Shown one piece after another: positions 35,482 through 46,246 of a stretch of DNA of 64,000 bases (position 1 is the first letter of the stretch; the number at the start of each line of letters is the position of its first letter). The position numbers and the translations under genes were made by a program. The notes beneath the pieces were generated by a model that made no database searches, was not told the DNA's origin, and saw nothing but the letters and a program-made list of their open reading frames with translations. The DNA is from Boswellia sacra (lineage: Eukaryota > Streptophyta > Magnoliopsida > Sapindales > Burseraceae), in contig SNVD02004519.1 of assembly GCA_013180625.2 (NCBI GenBank), positions 124,001 through 188,000 of the forward strand. Reading direction: 5' to 3'.

Positions 35482-35993
35482 ATGGATACCATTCTCTCTA
35501 AATTGCACAAACATTTTTCCTCTCTTCCTCAAAATGATTTGCTTAAAATTTATAAAGCTCGTGCAGAAAGACTAAGGTTGTTGATGCTAAGGGTATTCCT
35601 GCTGATTTAAGATGGTTAATTGAAGCCAAGGTTCGATTCTCTTGTGAGTTTTCAGATAATCTTGTTTCCCATAGGCCAGGTTTGGGAAAAAGCTCTTATG
35701 CCAAAAAGCGAAGAGCGAAAAGGTTACAAGTTTGTCCCAGATGTGCAAGATGGACTTGTAACCAGCGTTGCCGCTCCTTGGGATATTTGTCTAACAATCG
35801 AGATGATAAACTACAGTTCATCAAGAATGGACTGAGTAAGGAGTCTTTGGATGATATCCGAACGACTCTTGAGACGCATTCTTGTGGACTTGTGCAGCGT
35901 GAAATTTTTAATTTGTGGACACAATTCCGAGATGAGCAGGAACGCTATAGTCTTGGGAATCTGACTCAAAACACCCTGTTTGCCAGTTTATAA
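35482..35993 (+). pseudogene. ORFX copy B: Athila accessory ORF, one frameshift
   Basis: Starts MDTILSKLHKHFSSLPQND and reads KIYKARAERLRLLM. A one-base loss around 35590 shifts frame; from there it continues DLRWLIEAKVRF, GKSSYAKKRRAKRLQVC, the Cys cluster CPRCARWTCNQRC, SLGYLSNNRDDKLQFIKNGL, HSCGLVQREIFNLWTQF and ends ..NTLFASL at 35993, about 170 residues in all. Same order and spacing as copies at 14667 and 45367. Placed after pol and before LOG. No membrane segment or signal peptide, so it is not a typical env. Function unknown. Confidence 0.65.
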
Positions 35994-36342
35994 GAAAACT
36001 GGATGGGAAGCATATCCCCAACTCATAGAAGGTGTTTAAGCCGTTTCTGGACGTAAAACCAGAGGAAGATGTAAGCCACAGTCACAACTACCTGTACATA
36101 TGCATGCGTGCCATCATTTTTGAATTTAATACCTCATAGCTGTCATTTTTGAATTTGTATCTTTTGTTTGACTTATGGTGTCTTATTTCATCATCTTTTG
36201 AATTTTTGTGCATTATTGTCAACTTTTTCAACACACAATCGAGCTACCTAGATAGATATCATCATTAGCATACCTTTTTGCACTCCATAAATACCACATG
36301 TCTTGTTCTCTTCTTCACACATAGTTAGAGAGTTACATAGAC

Positions 36343-36992
36343 ATGGAGGGAACTTCAAACCGTCGAATCCAAAGGATATGTGTATTCTGTGGATCTCGAC
36401 CAGGTAAAAGTGAAGAATTCGTAGAAGTAGCGAATTATCTTGGTAGGCTACTGGTTGAAAGAAAGATTCATGTGGTTTATGGGGGAGGTAGCCTCGGGTT
36501 AATGGGTTGCGTATCAACTGCTGCACATGTAGGAGGTAGTCAAGTATTAGGAGTTATTCCTAAAGCTTTGGTTGTAGAAAGCATTGTTGGAAAAACGGTT
36601 GGGAAGGAGTTACAGGTCTCCTCTATGCATGAACGCATGGCACATATGCTCATCAATTCAGATGCCTTTATTGCTTTACCAGGTGGCTTTGACACTCTTG
36701 AAGAAATTTTCAAATTGCCTCTTGGGCCCAACTGAATCTCCATCAAAAACCCATAGGTTTGTTGAATGTTAACAATTTCTTTGATCCTTTAATAGGTTTT
36801 GTTGATGCAGCTGTAGAACAAAATTTTATCCCACATTGGGCGAGAAAGATCCTTGTTTCTGCCACTTCTGTTGGTGAGTTACTTGACAAATTACAAGAAG
36901 TTGAGTATGAACCTGACCCAGCTAGTACTCAAATTAATTGGGCAGGAGGGCAAAACAAAAAGTGCAAATTGGATCTGAATCTCCGTTTGTAA
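36343..36992 (+). pseudogene. LOG: intronless LONELY GUY-type phosphoribohydrolase carried by the Athila element, one frameshift
   Basis: Full-length LOG (about 216 residues, normal for the family), which releases active cytokinin bases from nucleoside 5'-monophosphates. It reads MEGTSNRRIQRICVFCGS, HVVYGGGSLGLMG, VLGVIPKAL, SMHERMAHM (with the conserved Arg), and the active-site loop PGGFDTLEE (family PGGxGTxxE, so Gly is Asp here). A one-base loss in a T run near 36708 breaks the frame. After it the family C-terminus is intact: ASWAQLNLHQKPIG, GLLNVNNFFDPLIGFVD and a DLNLRL end at 36992. Plant LOG genes have several introns; this has none, so it came from a spliced transcript. Its 5' flank (CACTCCATAAATACC near 36270) may be a captured leader. 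Confidence 0.9.
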
Positions 36993-37116
36993 TTTTTTTT
37001 TTGTGTCTTTTATTTTATTTTATTTTTAGCATGTTATTTTATGAGTCTTTCAAGTCATCTCTCTTGAATAACAGAAGCTTCAGGTAATGTCTCCTATACT
37101 TTATCTCTCTACATTT

Positions 37117-37152
37117 AAACATTGAGGACAATGTTTCATTTGGTTGGGGGGG
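37117..37152 (+). other. hairpin AAACATTG-AGGA-CAATGTTT and adjacent G run
   Basis: A perfect 8-bp inverted repeat with an AGGA loop (37117-37136), then GGTTGGGGGGGAAGG. A related motif, AAACATTAAGGACAATGT, is at about 16117 in the Athila fragment within the CACTA. It could be a second polypurine-type primer or an RNA element. Confidence 0.6.
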
Positions 37153-37736
37153 AAGGATAGTAGACATAAGTGTGTCTTGAAATTTATTTTTTCTTGCAAA
37201 AAAAAAAAAAGCGAGTTAGTAATTAGATTCAGAGTGCGGTGTAAGGAGTTCAAATCCTCTTGAGACGCATTCTGGGTCAAGAATGGCAGAGTATGGAGGG
37301 TCAGTTTGAACTCTTGAAACCCATTCTAACCAATTTGTCATTTTATTTTGATCCTATGAACTCATTTTAGCTAACTTGATATTATTTAGACTTGATTTTT
37401 GAATTTTATAACAAGGAAGTCTTATTCATTTCACTTTGAATTATTCAAATCTATGAACTCTCGCAACTTTATCATTTAATAAATTGTGTCATTATGTACT
37501 CATTAAGCAAGTATTCATGAACCTTTCTTCACACACATACATACCTTGATGCATGATTGTGGGTGGCGAAATGAAATGTTGTAATATTTGAGTTCTTTTG
37601 TTTTGTTTAGGATAACAACACAAAGGAAGGGGAAAAATTTAAAAAAAAAAGAAAAAAAAAGTGAAAAAAAGAAAAAAAAAAGAGAAAGCAATTGTGGATA
37701 AGTTTGGTCTCGTAGCCTCCTTAATTCGAGCAATTA

Positions 37737-37984
37737 AGCCCGAGGGGTGCCTCAACACCTAATACCCTAAGACCAACTGGTTTGGGAGCTATTGGCCCAA
37801 AGCTCGCTACATGGATTAAGGAGAAAGCTTAATGGGATCGAACATTGCACCATCCACAAGTTCTAAGTAAAAATAAAGCATCTGCAACCCGAGTCGTTAA
37901 GCTCGTAGGGGTGTCTTAACACCTAGTGCCCTAAGGCCAACTGGTCTGGGAGTCATTAGCCTAAGACTCGCTACATGGGTTAAA
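37737..37984 (+). repeat. two 85-bp tandem repeats in the Athila 3' region
   Basis: 37737-37820 and 37898-37984 share CTCGTAGGGGTG-type starts, AACACCTA.T.CCCTAAG.CCAACTGGT.TGGGAG, and GCTCGCTACATGG.TTAA. About 85% identical by eye, separated by ~77 bp, surrounded by A-rich runs. Non-coding. Confidence 0.8.
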
Positions 37985-38347
37985 GATGCATTCTTTATAA
38001 AAAAAAAAAAAAAGAGAAAAAAGAGAAAAGAAAAAGAAAAAAAATACATAAATAATGATGCCCCTACCTAAGGTTGTTAGCCTTAATAAATATTAGAACC
38101 GATATGGCTTCTTTCTAATAAAGCCCCATAGTCATGTGTCAACTGAGCACAAAAGAAAGTTTGTGGATATCTTGACTGAAGGGTACATAAGTCATTTAAA
38201 AAAAAAATCAAAAATCAAAAAATCAGTTGAGAGTTTGTTTATTTGGATGAAATCAAGGAGAGTGCAATAATGACCACCTTGGATGTAAAATTCTATAAAT
38301 CACTTCTAAATAATAACGCTTTAATTGCTAGGGACTAGCAATAAGCT

Positions 38348-38359
38348 AGTTGGGGGGTG
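38348..38359 (+). other. Athila polypurine tract
   Basis: AGTTGGGGGGTG immediately before the 3' LTR, the expected plus-strand priming site. Confidence 0.8.
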
Positions 38360-39887
38360 TGATGAACACTTAAATATGCATGTTTAATAAGAGTTTAGTT
38401 CATCATATTGCATTAATAGTGTCATTAAATTCCTCAACTTAAGCATATTTGTAGCATTTGCATCTTTGGAATTAATTTCTCTTAATTTTGGTTTTGTTGT
38501 AGGTTCGGTAAAATGGGCATAACTTTCTATTTATAGATCAGAATGGTGCAAATCTTAATGTTTTGGAAAGCTGATTCAATTGTCTACAAGATTGCATTTC
38601 ACAAGCATCATCAAATTCGGGCTCTTAGTGGACCAAAATTGGGCTTGAAGTGAACCCATCTACAGTCTCGGCCCAGTCTGACCAGGCCTCAGTATTTGGA
38701 CCATATCTCTCAAAATACGCATCCAAATTGTACAAATCAATATGTTCTAGAAAGCTGAGAGAAATATCTACAACTTTCATGAAGACATGTGATTAAAATT
38801 CACAACATTTCGATGTCAAAATTGATGGTCAAAGTCGGTGCCTAATGATCCCAATTGTCAAAGATATTTACAACTAATATTTGACAATTATGCCCTTGTA
38901 ATTTGACAAGTTTGCCCCTGGATGTATCTATAAATAGAGGTGCCTTGTGACCCATTAGGGCATCTTGGCCTTGGCTGGAACATTTTGGCTTTGGCTAGGA
39001 TCTTGTATTGTGTTTTGTGTGTTTATGTTGTTAATGAATTTTCTTTTTCTTGCATTTTATTTTCTTTCTATTATAATGTTCTTCTAATTTCTCTTTTGCT
39101 AAGGTGAAAGGGTGAAACCCTTGATATGAGAATAAGGATTCTCTAACCCTTAATATGTGCTTAATAATCTTAATCTTATAATGTTTATTCAATATGATTT
39201 ATATTTAATTTCTTAATCAATCTTGACACCACTCGTAAAGTGGAGGTCTTGATCCATTGTCGACAATCCTTGGCACATCAAATGCTTGGATCCTTTCTAG
39301 ATGATGTATGGTTCTTCCTTACCGACACGAATCTAGTTAGGAACCTTGATTTGTTGTAGACATATGATGATTGGCACATTGGATGCTTGAACCCATTTAC
39401 AAGAAGTGGTATAAATATTGGTAATGAAACAAATATAATTCATATAACTAAAATGGGTTAATTATCCTTATTTGAAATATCAAGGGCGGATCCCCTAACC
39501 TTAGCCTTCATTGTTATTGTGTTAATTCCTCTTGTATTTTAATTATTCTATTGTTTATGAACTTTTTATTTATTTACTATGGTAGGTTCTACCACCTTAT
39601 GAAATTGTTCTTTAATTTACTATGGTTGGTTATACCACCTATTTCCATGGATGGTTTTACCTCCTCTTGCTTTTTGTTTTATATTTGAATGGTCGGTAAT
39701 ACCACCTACCATCTTACATACTTGTTGATATTATCATGTCACCTCTTTGAATCATCCATATCACATTTGTTTAGCTTATAATTTGTAACGCTTAAATTCC
39801 CTTCCTCGTGGATCGACCCCGGTCTCACCGGGTTTTATTACTTCGACACTCCTATACTTGGGAGATAATCCTTTTTCGGATGTGTCA
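38360..39887 (+). repeat. right LTR of Athila 31686-39887
   Basis: 1528 bp, TGATGAAC..GGATGTGTCA. It differs from the left LTR by scattered substitutions and single-base indels only, and is followed by the target duplication AATCC. Confidence 0.95.
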
Positions 39888-39892
39888 AATCC

Positions 39893-40056
39893 CTCATGTA
39901 TAAGGATCATATCCACGAAAAGAGTTATTAAAAGCAAAGATCTCATAAATTAAATTAAAATTTGAATAGGCCATATATATGAATATGAACATTTACTCTA
40001 TAGTGTCATTAAATTCCTCAACTTAAATATGTATGCAATGAGCTAGTTAGGGTTTG
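39893..40056 (+). other. short segment with LTR scrap and polypurine-like end
   Basis: 40004-40028 (AGTGTCATTAAATTCCTCAACTTAA) is an LTR-internal sequence. 40035-40056 (GCAATGAGCTAGTTAGGGTTTG) matches the polypurine-tract region AGCAATAAGCTAGTTGGGGGGTG of the younger element, and touches the LTR at 40057. Confidence 0.55.
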
Positions 40057-41585
40057 TGATGAACTATTAAATATATATGTTTAATTAGAGCTTAATTCAT
40101 CATATTACATTAATAGTGTCATTAAATTTCTCAACTTAAGCATATTTATAGTCTTTGCATCTTTTGAATTAGCTTTATCTTAATTTCAGTTTTTATTGTA
40201 GGTTTGGTAAAATGGACATAACTTTCTATTTATAGATCATAATGGTACAAATCTTGATTTATTGGAAAGCTAATTAAATTATCTACAAGATCGTATTCCA
40301 TAAGCATCATCAAATTCGGGCCCTTGGTGGACAAAAAGTGTGCTTGAAGTGAAGCCATCTACAGTTTTAGCATAGCTTGACCATGCCTCAATATTTTGAC
40401 CATATCTCTTGATATTCATATCCAAATCATATGAATCAAGTTGTTCTAGAAAGCTGAGAGAAATATTTACATCTTTCATGAAGACATGTGATCAAAATTA
40501 TAAATAATTCAGTGCCAAAATCATTGGTTAAAGTCAGTGCACATGATGATCCAAATTGTCAACAAGATATTTTGCAATTGTCGCTTTGTAATTTAACAAG
40601 TTTTCTCCTGAATGCATCTATAAATAGAGGTCCATTATGACCCCCTAGGGCATCTTGATTTTGGTTGGGATCTCCTATTATTGTGTTTTCTTTCTTGTAT
40701 TTTGTTCTGTTAATGTTATTAATAAATCATTTTCTTTTTGCAATTTATTTTCTTTCTTGCAAAATGTCTTGCTAAATTCTCTCTTGCCAAGGTAAAAGGG
40801 TAAAACCCTTGGTATGAGAATAACAATTTTTGTAACCCTTGACATATGCTTAATAATCATAATATTGTGTTGTTTATTTTTATGTTTTATATTTATTTTC
40901 TTAATCAATCTTGACACCACTCATAAATTGGAGGTCTTAATCCATTGGAGACAATCCTTGGCATATCAAATGCTTGGATCCTTTCTAGATGTTGTATTGC
41001 TCTTCATAACCGACACAAGTCTAGTTAGGAACCTTAATTTATTGTAGACATATAGTGATTGTTACATTGGATACTTGAACCCATTTACAAGAAGTAGTAT
41101 AAATATTGATAATGAAACAAATATAATTCATATAACTAAAATGGGCTTAAATGACATATTTTCCGATTGGAACCTCCTTGATGTGTGGATATTAATTGAG
41201 TCATAATTGGGTTATTTATCCTTATTTGATATATCAAGGGTGAATCCATTAACCTTAGCTTTCATCGTTATTGTGTTAATTCCTTTTATTTGTGTGTTTT
41301 AAGTATTCTTGTTGATTGCTTATAAACTTTTTCTCTCATTTGTTATGATAGGTTTTACCTCATATTTCTATGGATGGTTTTACTACCTTTTGTTTTTATT
41401 TTACATTTGAATGGTCGGTAGTACTGCCTACCATCTTTACTTGTATTTGTTAATATTATCTTGTTATTTATTTAAATCATTCATATTATAATTGCTCATC
41501 TTTTAGTTTGTACGGTTAAATCCTATTCTTCGTGGATCGTTTATTACTTCGACACTCCTATACATAATCCTTTTTGGATGTGTCA
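40057..41585 (+). repeat. LTR of the older Athila
   Basis: TGATGAAC..GGATGTGTCA, the same ends and layout as the LTR pair at 31686/38360, but clearly diverged. It has an extra segment near 41150-41210 (GGGCTTAAATGACATATTTTCC..TTGGG). Confidence 0.9.
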
Positions 41586-41777
41586 AGTCTTTTGCACCGT
41601 TGCTAAGGTAAAATTTGACGTGCAAAAATGTAAGTACTTTCTTTTCTCATTTTAGATATTAATTTTTATTTATCGTGTGTTCATCTTTTCTTTTCTTTTT
41701 TTTTCAAATTTGCATAAATTTGGTCACGCATATCTACAGGTAGACTTGTCAGGAAAATATCATCTTCCTGAGAAACA

Positions 41778-43275
41778 ATGGCCAACAATCAAGTGGAAAG
41801 GTTCACAGATGAAGGGGATAATCGTTCCTAACAAAATGACCAAAACGAACCAAGAACCCTCAAAGATTACATGAATTTGATAAGGACTATTGCACCATCT
41901 TGTGTAATTTCTCCTCTTGCTACAATCCATTTCATTGTCAAACCGAGTTTCGTTTGACTTTTATCGACCTTTCATGGCCTTGATATGGAGAACCCATATT
42001 CACACTTGAAAATCTTTGAAGAGGTGTGTAACTCCTATAGTGACGCAAATTGTAGCATAAACACCATTAGATTAAAGCTTTTTTCTTTTTCTTTAAAATA
42101 AAGCTAGAATATAGCTACAAAATTTGAGATCAAGTTCCATCAGTTCGTGGGACGAGATGAAAGAACAAGTTTTTAAAATATTTTTTCCTACCCATAGAAC
42201 AAATTCTCTTAAAAGACAAATCACCACTTTCACTCAAAAACAAGGAGAAACCCTTTACCAATGTTGAGAAAGGTATAAAGAATTACTTAATACCTGTCCT
42301 CACCATGGTTTTGAAACTTGGAGAATAGTTGCACACTTCTATGAAGTGTTAACACCTCAAGAGAGGCAACTAGTAGAGCTAATGTGTAACGGACAATTTA
42401 GAGATAAACACCCTGATGAAGCAATTGATTACGTATATTCGTTAGCAAACAAAGCCCGAAATTGGGACACTGCTGGCACCCATGAGGTACTAAGCAAAGC
42501 CCCACCCTCGACATCCAATAGAGGCATAGACCATGACCTCAAGCCAAATATGCATCCCTAGCTAGAAAAGTCGAGGCTTTAGAAATGAAAAAGAGCGGTC
42601 AATTAAATTCTTTACAAGAAATTGTCTGTCACATTTGTAATAATAATGACCATTCTACTGATGAGTGCCCAACTTTGCCTGCCTTTAGGGAATGTCTCCA
42701 TGAAAAAGCCAATGCCTTGAACACTTTGAAACGAACAAATCACAATCTATGCTCACAAACCTACAATCCCAATTGGAGAAAGCATCCAAATTTTAGTTGA
42801 AAAATTGACAATCATGCAAAATCTTCACAAGTCCCTTTTTAAACAAAGCAAAATTTTCAAAATTCTCATGATCATGCATAATACTTTCAATGGTCAAACT
42901 GCTCAAACATTAGCAAATTTGTCAGACACTCTTGCAAAATTTGCATCCACATTTAACATTCAGGAAAAAGGGAAATTTCCCTGTCAAACATTACAAAACT
43001 CCAATGATCAATCTAACTCAACTGGGGAGTTCAAATAGCCATTATGTAGACCAAGCCAAATCAGTCATGACCCTTTGCAATGGTAAAGTTGTTGAAAAAC
43101 ACATTGCTAAACCTTGCAAGAAAGAAGAAGAATCGATCTCTAAAGGTCAGGAAGAGGTTACCAAACCAACACTGAAGAAGGAATCAAATCCCCACCTGTG
43201 CCTCCATTTCCTGAAGCATTAGCTACACAAAAGAAGCCAACTCATAATTTTGAAATCTGTGAAATTTTTAAATAG
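41778..43275 (+). pseudogene. Athila gag remnant (older element)
   Basis: Starts MANNQVERFTDEGDN and continues, over several frames, with IRTIAPSCVISP, MENPYSHLKIFEEVCNSYSD, LKLFSFSLK, RQLVELMCNGQF and an intact zinc knuckle CHICNNNDHSTDEC at about 42624. Numerous stops and frameshifts. Confidence 0.8.
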
Positions 43276-43293
43276 GTAAAGGTCAACACTCAT

Positions 43294-43553
43294 TTGTTAG
43301 ATGTGATCAAACAGGTACCTCCTTATGCAAAATTTTTGAAAAATTTGTGCACTGTGAAAAAAAAATTGAATGTGAAAAATAAGGTCTTTCTAACCGAGCA
43401 AGTAAGTACTATTCTTCAAAATAATAATATAGTGAAATATAAGGACCTAGGTTGTCCTACAATTTCATGTATTATTGGAGACCATAAAATTGAACAAGCT
43501 TTACTTGATCTTAGTGCTAGTGTGAATTTGCTTCCATACTCAGTTTTGAATTG
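43294..43553 (+). pseudogene. Athila protease remnant
   Basis: MLDVIKQVPPYAKFLKNLC..ISCIIGDHKIEQALLDLSASVNLLPYSV; catalytic DLGAS is DLSAS. The frame ends at 43553 where an internal deletion joins it to RNase H. Confidence 0.8.
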
Positions 43554-45213
43554 ATGTGTGATGCGAGTGACTATGTTGTTCGTGCTGTCTTGGGACAAAG
43601 AAAAGAAGATAAGCCTTATGTGATATACTATGCAAGTAGGACTTTAAATGATGCACAAATGAATTACACAAGAACTGAAAAAGAACTATTTGTAGTAATA
43701 TTTGCATTGGTCAAATTTCGATCTTATTTAATTGGTTCTCCAATAATTGTTTACACTGACCATGTAGCTGTGAGATATTTAATGTCTAAATAGGATGCAA
43801 AACCTACATTGATACGGTGGATCGTATTGCTTCAAGAACTCCACATTACCATAAAGGATAAGAAATAAGTCAAAAATGTCGTTGCAGACCATCTGTTAAG
43901 ATTAACGACAAAGATATTAATTAAAACTTCACCTATCAATGACTCTTTTCCTGATGAATTTTTATTCTTCGTTGCTACAGTACCTTGGTTTGCTAACATT
44001 GTGAATTTTCTTTCAACAAGAGAAAAGCCACCTCATTGGAATGCTCAAGACAAAAGGAAGTTTTTGACCGAGGTGAAAAATTTTTATTGGGATTACCCAT
44101 ATCTGTTCAAATATTATCTGGACCAAATAATTAGAAGATGCATACCCGACAATGAGGTAAGTAGTGTCATTTCGAAGCATGTAGAGGATACTTTTCATCT
44201 AAAAAATAGCTGCTAAAATCTTGCAATGTGGATTTTATTGGCCCACCTTATTTAAAGATGCACATTAATTTTGCAAAACTTGCAAAAATTGTCAAAAATT
44301 ATGATCTATTTCAAAACGAAACATGATGCCTTCGAATCCCATTCTTGTTGTTGAAATCTTTGCTTGTTGGGGTATTGATTTTATGGGACATTTTCTACCA
44401 TCATTTGGGTTGGTGTACATTCTTATTGCAATAGAGTATGTTTCAAAATGGGTCGAGGTAATTCCATGTTAAAACAATTATCAAATTCTTGAAAGAGAAT
44501 ATCTTGTGTAGATTTGGAATTCCTCGAGCCATTATTAGTGATGGGGGTACACATTTTTATAACAAACCATTTGAAACTCTAATGAAAAAGTATGGAATAA
44601 CCCATAAAGTTTTACACCTTATCGCCTGCAACAAGTAGACAAGTTGAATTAGCTAATAGGGAGATAAAACAGATCTTAGAAAAAACGCTTAACCGAAACC
44701 ATAAAGATTGGTCTTTAAGACTTAATGATACGCTTTGGGCTTACTGAACTACTTTCAAAACATCATTGGGATTGTCTCCTTATAGATTAGTTTATGAAAA
44801 ACCTTGTCACTTGCCTGTGGAAATTAAGCATAAAGCTTATTGGGCCATTAAAACATTTAACACAAATTTGGATGATGCTTGCAAGTTATGTAAACTCAAA
44901 CTGAGTGAACTTGAAGAAATCAGGAATGAGGCTTATGAAAATTGTAAAGTCTACGATGAAAAAATGAAGGTTTGTTAACGACAAATCTATTGTTAGAAAA
45001 TATTTTGAACCTTCAAAAAAAGTTCTTTTGTATGATTCAAGATTACATTTGTTTCCTGGTAAACTTCGATCAAGTTAGACAGGGCCTTTCATTGTTAAAA
45101 ATGTTTTCTCTCATGGAGTTGTTGAAATTGAGAACCCAAAGAATGGTAATATTTTTAAAGTTAATGGACAACGGTTAAAACCATTCTTTGAGAATTTTAA
45201 TCAAAATGAATAG
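43551..45213 (+). pseudogene. Athila RNase H and integrase remnant
   Basis: RNase H: MCDASDYVVRAVLGQ, IYYASRTLNDAQMNYTRTEKEL, YTDHVAVRYLMSK. Integrase follows with frame breaks: GHFLPSFG-type core text, ISDGGTHF near 44540, [35 protein letters not shown], and the C-terminal [13 protein letters not shown] at about 45165-45205. No RT precedes it. Confidence 0.8.
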
Positions 45214-45366
45214 TCCATTGCTTTAATCGATCCATTTTAAGGATTCATTTTTCCCGGTTAAGTGGTGGATACGGCACTCTATGACTATTAAGGTCAGTTT
45301 TCAATTCCCTAAAAGTTGTTGCTCACCTTGCACTCATTTTCTTTTCTTCTCTCTCATTTTCTTCAC

Positions 45367-45884
45367 ATAGATACCATTCTCTCGAATTTGCACAAACGTT
45401 TTCCCTCTCTTCCTTAAAATGATTTGCTTAAAATTTACAAAGCTCGCACAGAAAGACTAAGGATGTTGATGCGCAAGAGTATTCTTACTGATTTAAGATG
45501 GTTAATTGAAGCCAAGGTTCGATTTTCTTGTGAATTTTCAAATGATATTGTTTCTCATATGCCAAGTTTGGGAAAAAGCTCTTATGCCAAAAAGCGAAGA
45601 GCAAAAAGGTTGTAAGTTTATCATAAATGTGCAAGATGGACTTGTAACCAGCGTTGCCACTCCTTGGGATAATTGTCTCATAATCAAGAGGATAAGCTGC
45701 AATTCATCAAGAGTAGACTGAGTAGGGAGTCTTTGGATAATATCTAATTGACTTTTGAGACGTATTCTTATGGAATTGTGCAACGCAAAATTTTGAAACT
45801 ATAGACACAATTTCGAGAAGAGCAGGCATGTTACAGTCACAAATACCTATACATATGCATATGACCCTGTTTGCCAATTTATAA
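45367..45884 (+). pseudogene. ORFX copy C, decayed
   Basis: Aligned with copies A and B: KIYKARTERLRMLM, DLRWLIEAKVRFSCEF, GKSSYAKKRRAKRL and a changed Cys cluster (first Cys lost, then CARWTCNQRCH). The start codon is ATA, a stop sits near 45415 and several stops follow. An extra segment lies near 45825-45862. Confidence 0.7.
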
Positions 45885-46246
45885 GAAAACTGGATGGGAA
45901 GCATATCCCTAACTCATAGAAGGTATTTAAGCCACTTTTGGATGTAAAACCAAAGCAAGATGTGAGCCACAGTCACAACTACCTGTACATATGCATATGT
46001 GCTATCTTTTTTTAATTTTAATGTCTTATAGTTGTCATTTTTTAGTTCATATCTTTTGGTTGACTTGTGCATTTATGTTGTCTTATTTCTATCATTTTTT
46101 TTAATTTCTATGCTTTATTGTCAAACTTTTTCAACAAACAACTGAGGTGCCCATATGTATGTCATCATTAGAATATCTTTTTGCACTCCATAAATATTAC
46201 ATCTCTATTCTTCACTTCACACATATAGTTAGAGAGTTGCATACAC

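Larger units (their letters stand above)
31686..39887 (+). mobile_element. Athila-type Ty3/gypsy element with complete ends, gag, ORFX and LOG cargo but no pol
   Basis: Two 1.5-kb LTRs run TGATGAAC..GGATGTGTCA, flanked by the 5-bp target duplication AATCC at 31681-31685 and 39888-39892. The Asp-tRNA primer site TGGCGCCGTTGCCGGGGA is at 33219 and the polypurine tract AGTTGGGGGGTG at 38348-38359. Inside: gag (33457-34980), a stub of the RT linker (NACLKDKQIQLVVIS near 35100), ORFX (35482), an intronless LOG gene (36343), a hairpin and G-run (37117), two 85-bp repeats (37737, 37898). RT, RNase H and integrase are absent, so mobility would depend on a partner. The LTRs are very similar, so the insertion is fairly young. 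Confidence 0.95.

Noticed and set aside
35482..35993. ORFX as the env-like protein of Athila
   Set aside because: No signal peptide, transmembrane segment or proteolysis site is visible; the protein is short, basic and Cys-clustered.
36343..36735. LOG as a functional host gene with its own promoter
   Set aside because: It lies between the two LTRs, is frameshifted, has a changed active-site loop, and recurs in another Athila copy at the same relative position.
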